A stretch of DNA of 8,458 bases from JACMLD01 sp964245425. Its GTDB lineage: Bacteria; Bacteroidota; Bacteroidia; Chitinophagales; Chitinophagaceae. Below, in pieces: positions 5,537 through 8,458 of the stretch (positions are counted from its first letter, which is position 1; every line of letters starts with the position of its first letter). The notes under the pieces are model-generated. The model saw nothing but the letters and a program-made list of their open reading frames with translations. It did no database searches and had not been told where the DNA came from. The stretch lies in the NCBI GenBank assembly GCA_964245425.1, contig CAXTMV010000242.1, positions 1 to 8,458 on the forward strand, written 5' to 3'. The translations under genes were made by a program, and so were the position numbers.

Positions 5537-6856
5537 CTAAAGATCGAATAAACCTTTATTCAGCAGCTTCAATGTTTCTGTTTTAAAGGTAGAGGGAATC
5601 AACACGGACACATTGTGCGGACTACCGCCGTAGCTGACCATGCGTACGGGTACCGGTTTCAATGCTTCAAATAATTTTGCCAGCATGTTTTCGGTACTGG
5701 CCAGCTCATTGCCCACAATGGAGACGATTGTCTGATCGCGGTCTATCTCTGTATTACCAAAGGGTTCCAGTTCTTTTAATATTTCTTTTAAATGCAGGGT
5801 GCTGTCGATGGTTAAGGATACGGCCACTTCAGAAGTAGTGATCATGTCGATGGGCGTGCGGTATTTTTCAAACACTTCAAAAATCTTCCGCAGAAAGCCG
5901 TAGGCCAGCAGCATCCGGCTGCTTTTTATTTTGATGGCAATGATACCGTCTTTGGCGGCAATGGCTTTTACGCCGGTGCTGCCGGCCAGCGCGGTAATCA
6001 GGGTGCCCTTTGCCTCCGGCTGCATGGTGTTCAGCAATTTTACCGGTATTTTAAATTGCTGTGCCGGCCAGATGGAAGCAGGGTGAAGGATCTTGGCGCC
6101 AAAATAAGCCAGCTCGGCCGCTTCGTCGAAACTCAGTTGTTCAATGGCCCTGGTTTTTTCTACCACCCGCGGATCGTTATTGTGCATGCCGTCTATATCG
6201 GTCCATATTTCGCAAACACTGGCGTTGATGGCCGCTGCAATCAGTGAAGCGCTGTAATCGCTGCCGCCTCTTTTCAGGTTATCTACTTCGCCCCGGGCAT
6301 TGCGGCTGATATAGCCCTGTGTAATAAATAGTTTTTTTGACTCGTGCTGTTTCAGCAGCTGGGCCAGCTTTACTTTAATGCTTCCTATCTGGGGTTCATC
6401 ATAACCATCGATGGTCATGAAATCGAGCGCCGGTAACAACTGGTGATCGATCCCTTTTTCATCGAGGTATACGGAAAACAGTTTGGTGCTTAGTAATTCA
6501 CCCTGGGCCAGTATATCCTTATTAAGCGCTTCGTTGAAAGATATCTTCAATATGATATTCAGGAATTCAAAATGCTCTGCAATGATGGCCTTTGCTTTTT
6601 CCCGTGCAGCATTTGTCTGCAGCAGGCCGGTAATAAAACTTTGGTAATGCGCTTCCAGCTCATCTATCTGCTTTTTAGCCGCATTCTTTTCGCCCTTGCT
6701 CAGGCTTTCGCCAATGGCCACCAGCGCATTGGTGGTGCCGCTTAAGGCGCTTAGTACAACAATCGTGGGCTCTTCGTCTCTTGTAACCAGTTGTGCTACC
6801 TGGTGCATACGTTCCGGCTTACCTACAGAGGTGCCGCCAAACTTCATGATTTTCAT
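5537..6856 (-). CDS. lysC: Aspartate kinase, monofunctional, with C-terminal ACT domains
   Basis: This enzyme phosphorylates aspartate to 4-phospho-aspartate, the first step toward lysine/diaminopimelate, threonine, methionine and isoleucine. The 439-residue length fits the monofunctional class. The kinase domain (about 1-290) shows KFGGTSV (5-11), LSALSGTTN (35-43), AQGELLSTKLF (117-127), TQGYISRN (179-186), RGGSDYSASL (196-205), IWTDIDGMHNNDPRVV (217-232) and FGAKILHPAS (252-261). The C-terminal part (about 300-439) has two ACT-type segments that usually bind the feedback amino acid; it includes MITTSEVAVSLTID (338-351) and TIVSIVGNELA (376-386). No homoserine dehydrogenase domain is attached. 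The effector cannot be told from sequence alone. The start at 6856 is preferred over ATG 6847 because GGAGG (6866-6862) lies 5 bases before it. The gene is preceded by its own -7 box and a GC-rich hairpin, and no other lysine or threonine gene is adjacent. Confidence 0.95.
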   Translation of the reverse strand: MKIMKFGGTSVGKPERMHQVAQLVTRDEEPTIVVLSALSGTTNALVAIGESLSKGEKNAAKKQIDELEAHYQSFITGLLQTNAAREKAKAIIAEHFEFLNIILKISFNEALNKDILAQGELLSTKLFSVYLDEKGIDHQLLPALDFMTIDGYDEPQIGSIKVKLAQLLKQHESKKLFITQGYISRNARGEVDNLKRGGSDYSASLIAAAINASVCEIWTDIDGMHNNDPRVVEKTRAIEQLSFDEAAELAYFGAKILHPASIWPAQQFKIPVKLLNTMQPEAKGTLITALAGSTGVKAIAAKDGIIAIKIKSSRMLLAYGFLRKIFEVFEKYRTPIDMITTSEVAVSLTIDSTLHLKEILKELEPFGNTEIDRDQTIVSIVGNELASTENMLAKLFEALKPVPVRMVSYGGSPHNVSVLIPSTFKTETLKLLNKGLFDL

Positions 6857-6859
6857 TTT

Positions 6860-6869
6860 CCCCTCCCCC
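6860..6869 (-). promoter_or_regulatory. Shine-Dalgarno-like purine tract deciding the aspartate kinase start
   Basis: Read on the minus strand, GGGGGAGGGG lies three bases before the ATG at 6856, with GGAGG at 5-base spacing. The second in-frame ATG (6847) would be 14 bases from GGAGG. This is the clearest Shine-Dalgarno-like site in the window and stands out in a phylum that seldom uses them. It may instead be only a GC-rich tract next to the hairpin. Confidence 0.45.
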
Positions 6870-6871
6870 GG

Positions 6872-6889
6872 TTCCGCCTGCTGGCGGAA
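6872..6889. repeat. GC-rich palindromic hairpin in the aspartate kinase leader
   Basis: TTCCGCC-TGCT-GGCGGAA is a perfect 7-bp inverted repeat with a 4-base loop. In the leftward transcript it would form a hairpin just upstream of the purine-rich ribosome-binding tract, within a leader of about 55 bases. Read rightward it is followed by TTTTT (6890-6894), so it also has the form of an intrinsic terminator for antisense transcription, although no rightward gene precedes it. It could equally be a copy of a dispersed palindromic repeat. Confidence 0.6.
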
Positions 6890-6917
6890 TTTTTAAGTTA
6901 AAAATTAAATTGGGCAG

Positions 6918-6925
6918 CAAAGATA
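6918..6925 (-). promoter_or_regulatory. Bacteroidota -7 promoter box for the aspartate kinase gene
   Basis: On the minus strand the sequence TATCTTTG followed by CTG matches TAnnTTTG exactly. A -33 TTG at standard spacing is not seen. Initiation would fall near 6912-6914, giving a leader of about 55 bases that contains the GC-rich hairpin. The placement suggests that the kinase and the downstream CarboxypepD_reg-like gene form a unit separate from the dehydrogenase gene upstream. Confidence 0.6.
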
Positions 6926-6932
6926 GGGTGGG

Positions 6933-7000
6933 ATGCCTGATGTCTGATGTGGGGATACATGATTTCTTTTGCTTGGCGGGGAGATGGCTATGCCTGATGT
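6933..7000. repeat. Direct repeats of ATGCCTGATGT in the intergenic spacer
   Basis: ATGCCTGATGT occurs at 6933-6943 and again at 6990-7000, with a shorter copy TCTGATGT at 6943-6950. The copies lie upstream of the aspartate kinase promoter and downstream of the dehydrogenase gene. An imperfect hairpin, ATACC/GGTAT (7024-7028/7039-7043), lies between them and the dehydrogenase stop, but it lacks a T-run, so I do not call it a terminator. The repeats could be operator half-sites or ordinary low-complexity intergenic drift. Confidence 0.4.
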
Positions 7001-7064
7001 AAGTATGCCCGGGTTGCTTTGCTATACCAGAGAAATCAGGTATCGTTACAGCAGATAGCAGCTA

Positions 7065-8150
7065 TTACATTTCGAGTTCAATACCAAATCTTTCCCCCAG
7101 ATCTTTCAGATCCTGTACAACGGCATTTAGCAGGGGGATGCCGTTTTGCAGGCGTTCTGCTTCAGCGGTGCGTTCGGGATCGCCCGGTATCATTACCGGC
7201 GTCTGCACATTGGCGGGTTTGGCAGCGCGGAAACGTTGTATCCATTGGTCCATATGTAATTTAAAATCTTCCGCCTTTCGGAAAGCATCAATCCGCATAG
7301 CGCCAAAAAAATGGCCGATGCCTTTGCCCGGCATGTTCTCGGGCATGGGCACATAAGCAGGAAAGGGCGGTACCCAGGGGCCATAGTTGGCGCCACTCAA
7401 AACAGCAGAGAAAATATCTACTACCGCGCCCAGTGCATATCCTTTGTGGCTGCCATGCTCCCGGTCGCCACCCAGCGGCAATAGGGCACCGCCACCTTTT
7501 AATTCATGGGGATTGGTAGAACTATTACCGTCTTTATCCTGTATCCAGCCAGCAGGCGCGTGCTGGTTTTTTCTTTGCAGTATTTCCAGCTTGCCATTGG
7601 CAGCCGTGGTGGTGGCCAGATCTGCTACAAAGGGGGGTTCTGTACCGGCAGGTATGGCTACACAGATGGGGTTGGTGCCCAGCATCCGCTCAATGCTGAA
7701 AGTGGGCGCCACCAGGGCGCTGGCATTGGTCATGGCAATGCCAATCATATCATGTTGCAGGGCCATCATAGCATGGTGACCGGCAATGCCAAAATGATTG
7801 GAATGGCTTACGCTCACCCAGCCGGTGCCTACCTGTTTGGCTTTATCGATGGCTACCTGCATGGCATAAGGTGCTACCACCAGTCCCAGGCCGCTGTCGC
7901 CGTCTACTACTGCCGTGGAAGGGGTTTCATGTATGATGCGGATGGCCGGCGTGGTGTTGATCCTTTTGGCCTCCCACAAACGGATATAACCGCTGAGCCT
8001 GGCTACGCCGTGCGAATCGATACCCCGCAGGTCGGCCGACAGCAGTGCTTTTGCTGCGATGGTGGCGTCTGCAGGCGGGCAGCCTATTTTCTTGAAAATG
8101 ATTTCGGTAAAATGAACCAGTTGCTGGTAAGGAAATAAATGTTCGGGCAT
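7065..8150 (-). CDS. Malate/L-lactate dehydrogenase-family (Ldh_2) NAD(P)-dependent oxidoreductase
   Basis: This cytosolic oxidoreductase belongs to the MDH/LDH2 family (YlbC, ComC, YiaK relatives). These enzymes interconvert a 2-hydroxyacid and a 2-oxoacid with NAD(P)H and have a fold unrelated to classical lactate dehydrogenase. The 361-residue length is normal. Diagnostic motifs, numbered from the ATG at 8150, are LRGIDSHGVARL (41-52) with catalytic-type H48, VVDGDSGLG (81-89), VSHSNHFGIAG (114-124) with H116 and H119, MLGTNPICVAIPA (156-168), ADLATTTAANGK (176-187) and HGSHKGYALG (232-241). The substrate (malate, lactate, ureidoglycolate, a sulfonate or a keto-sugar) cannot be assigned, and no pathway neighbour helps. 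The frame is open up to a TTG at 8156, but ATG 8150 fits the family N-terminus and is preferred. No full -7 box is seen upstream. The gene is separated from the aspartate kinase by 208 bases. Confidence 0.92.
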   Translation of the reverse strand: MPEHLFPYQQLVHFTEIIFKKIGCPPADATIAAKALLSADLRGIDSHGVARLSGYIRLWEAKRINTTPAIRIIHETPSTAVVDGDSGLGLVVAPYAMQVAIDKAKQVGTGWVSVSHSNHFGIAGHHAMMALQHDMIGIAMTNASALVAPTFSIERMLGTNPICVAIPAGTEPPFVADLATTTAANGKLEILQRKNQHAPAGWIQDKDGNSSTNPHELKGGGALLPLGGDREHGSHKGYALGAVVDIFSAVLSGANYGPWVPPFPAYVPMPENMPGKGIGHFFGAMRIDAFRKAEDFKLHMDQWIQRFRAAKPANVQTPVMIPGDPERTAEAERLQNGIPLLNAVVQDLKDLGERFGIELEM

Positions 8151-8458
8151 GCGCAAAGAAACAAAAAAACAAATAGAAGCCTGTGTCCATTTGAACCAGG
8201 CAAGCGTCTGCGTATTTCAGCAGTTCGGCTTAAGCGCACCCCAATCCCTGTCCCAAAGAAGAAGGTTAAAAATTTCTCCCGACAAGGATGTTATCAAATG
8301 GAATGGATTTTTTTTAGGACGCTATTGACCATCGAATACACAAAAAAAATTCAACATTTAAAATTATTGTTGTCCGGGTAAACTTTCAATGGATTGGCCC
8401 TGGGGCCGGCCGGGCGCTCGCAGCCTTTTCGATGCTGCGTTTTGCTTTGCGGAGGTAA
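8151..8458. other. Gene-free right edge with an abrupt GC-rich end
   Basis: I find no supported gene. The stretch 8151-8180 is A-rich and is the probable 5' region of the dehydrogenase gene, whose promoter I cannot identify because no CAAAnnTA occurs on the plus strand. A plus-strand frame covering 8139-8381 has no motif and an implausible composition. From 8330 to 8375 the DNA is very AT-rich, then turns sharply GC-rich from 8396 to the end. The window closes with GGAGGTAA, which could precede a start codon just outside. Confidence 0.5.
8396..8443 (+). repeat. GC-rich hairpin pair, possible dispersed repeat or terminator
   Basis: Two inverted repeats stand close together. GGCCC-TG-GGGCC (8396-8407) overlaps the 8-base palindrome GGCCGGCC (8404-8411). 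CGCAGC (8419-8424) pairs perfectly with GCTGCG (8434-8439) across a 9-base loop and is followed by TTTTG. The second has a terminator-like form on the plus strand, but no rightward gene precedes it here. The wording GGGGCCGG...GCGCTCGCAGCC recalls dispersed GC-rich intergenic elements of Bacteroidota; that resemblance is from memory and unverified. Confidence 0.4.

Noticed and set aside
7506..8138. A 210-residue plus-strand frame opposite the malate/L-lactate dehydrogenase
   Set aside because: It is antisense to a gene with all family motifs, begins without a signal and has low-credibility composition.
8151..8156. TTG start for the dehydrogenase two codons upstream
   Set aside because: ATG 8150 is in frame, two codons downstream, and gives the usual family N-terminus.
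8181..8205. A tRNA T-arm-like string (GGTTCAAAT on the minus strand)
   Set aside because: The bases flanking the loop do not pair as a 5-bp T-stem, and no acceptor, D or anticodon arms are present at the right distances.
8139..8381. An 80-residue plus-strand frame near the right edge
   Set aside because: It overlaps the start of the dehydrogenase gene, has no recognisable motif, no promoter box and an unusual run of basic residues from A-rich DNA.

Overview
The window looks like chromosomal DNA from a member of the Bacteroidota, most likely the Chitinophagaceae or a close relative. Three upstream regions carry the phylum's characteristic -7 box, TAnnTTTG (TATTTTTG, TACATTTG and TATCTTTG). 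One gene encodes a CarboxypepD_reg-like protein of a type typical of this phylum, most starts lack a Shine-Dalgarno sequence, and the intergenic spacers hold short degenerate repeats. I infer this from the sequence alone; no database search was possible.

Layout from left to right: an AT-rich edge region with no identifiable gene (1-283); a COG2509-type FAD-dependent dehydrogenase (284-1873, +); a 336-base spacer that ends in a strikingly structured leader; queA for queuosine biosynthesis (2210-3259, +); a secreted alpha/beta-hydrolase or esterase (3353-4275, +) interrupted by a 10-N assembly gap; a convergent secreted CarboxypepD_reg-like protein (4282-5517, -); an aspartate kinase (5537-6856, -); a malate/L-lactate dehydrogenase-family oxidoreductase (7065-8150, -); and a 308-base gene-free right edge with GC-rich hairpins.

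The genes are mostly unrelated housekeeping functions: tRNA modification, aspartate-family amino acid synthesis and 2-hydroxyacid redox. The kinase and the CarboxypepD_reg-like gene are only 19 bases apart on the same strand and are probably cotranscribed. The two rightward genes queA and the esterase may share readthrough, and the esterase meets the leftward block at a compact terminator that overlaps both stop codons.

The most interesting element is the queA leader (about 2090-2209). It can fold into a three-way junction closed by a 12-bp stem. The 3' strand of that stem can instead pair with a second copy of the hexamer TGATAC lying directly before the queA start codon, while a small 5' hairpin competes for the stem's other strand. 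This is the layout of a translational riboswitch-like switch. It matches no riboswitch consensus that I can recall, and it needs comparative and experimental testing. The other spacers contain only short repeats, hairpins and promoter boxes.
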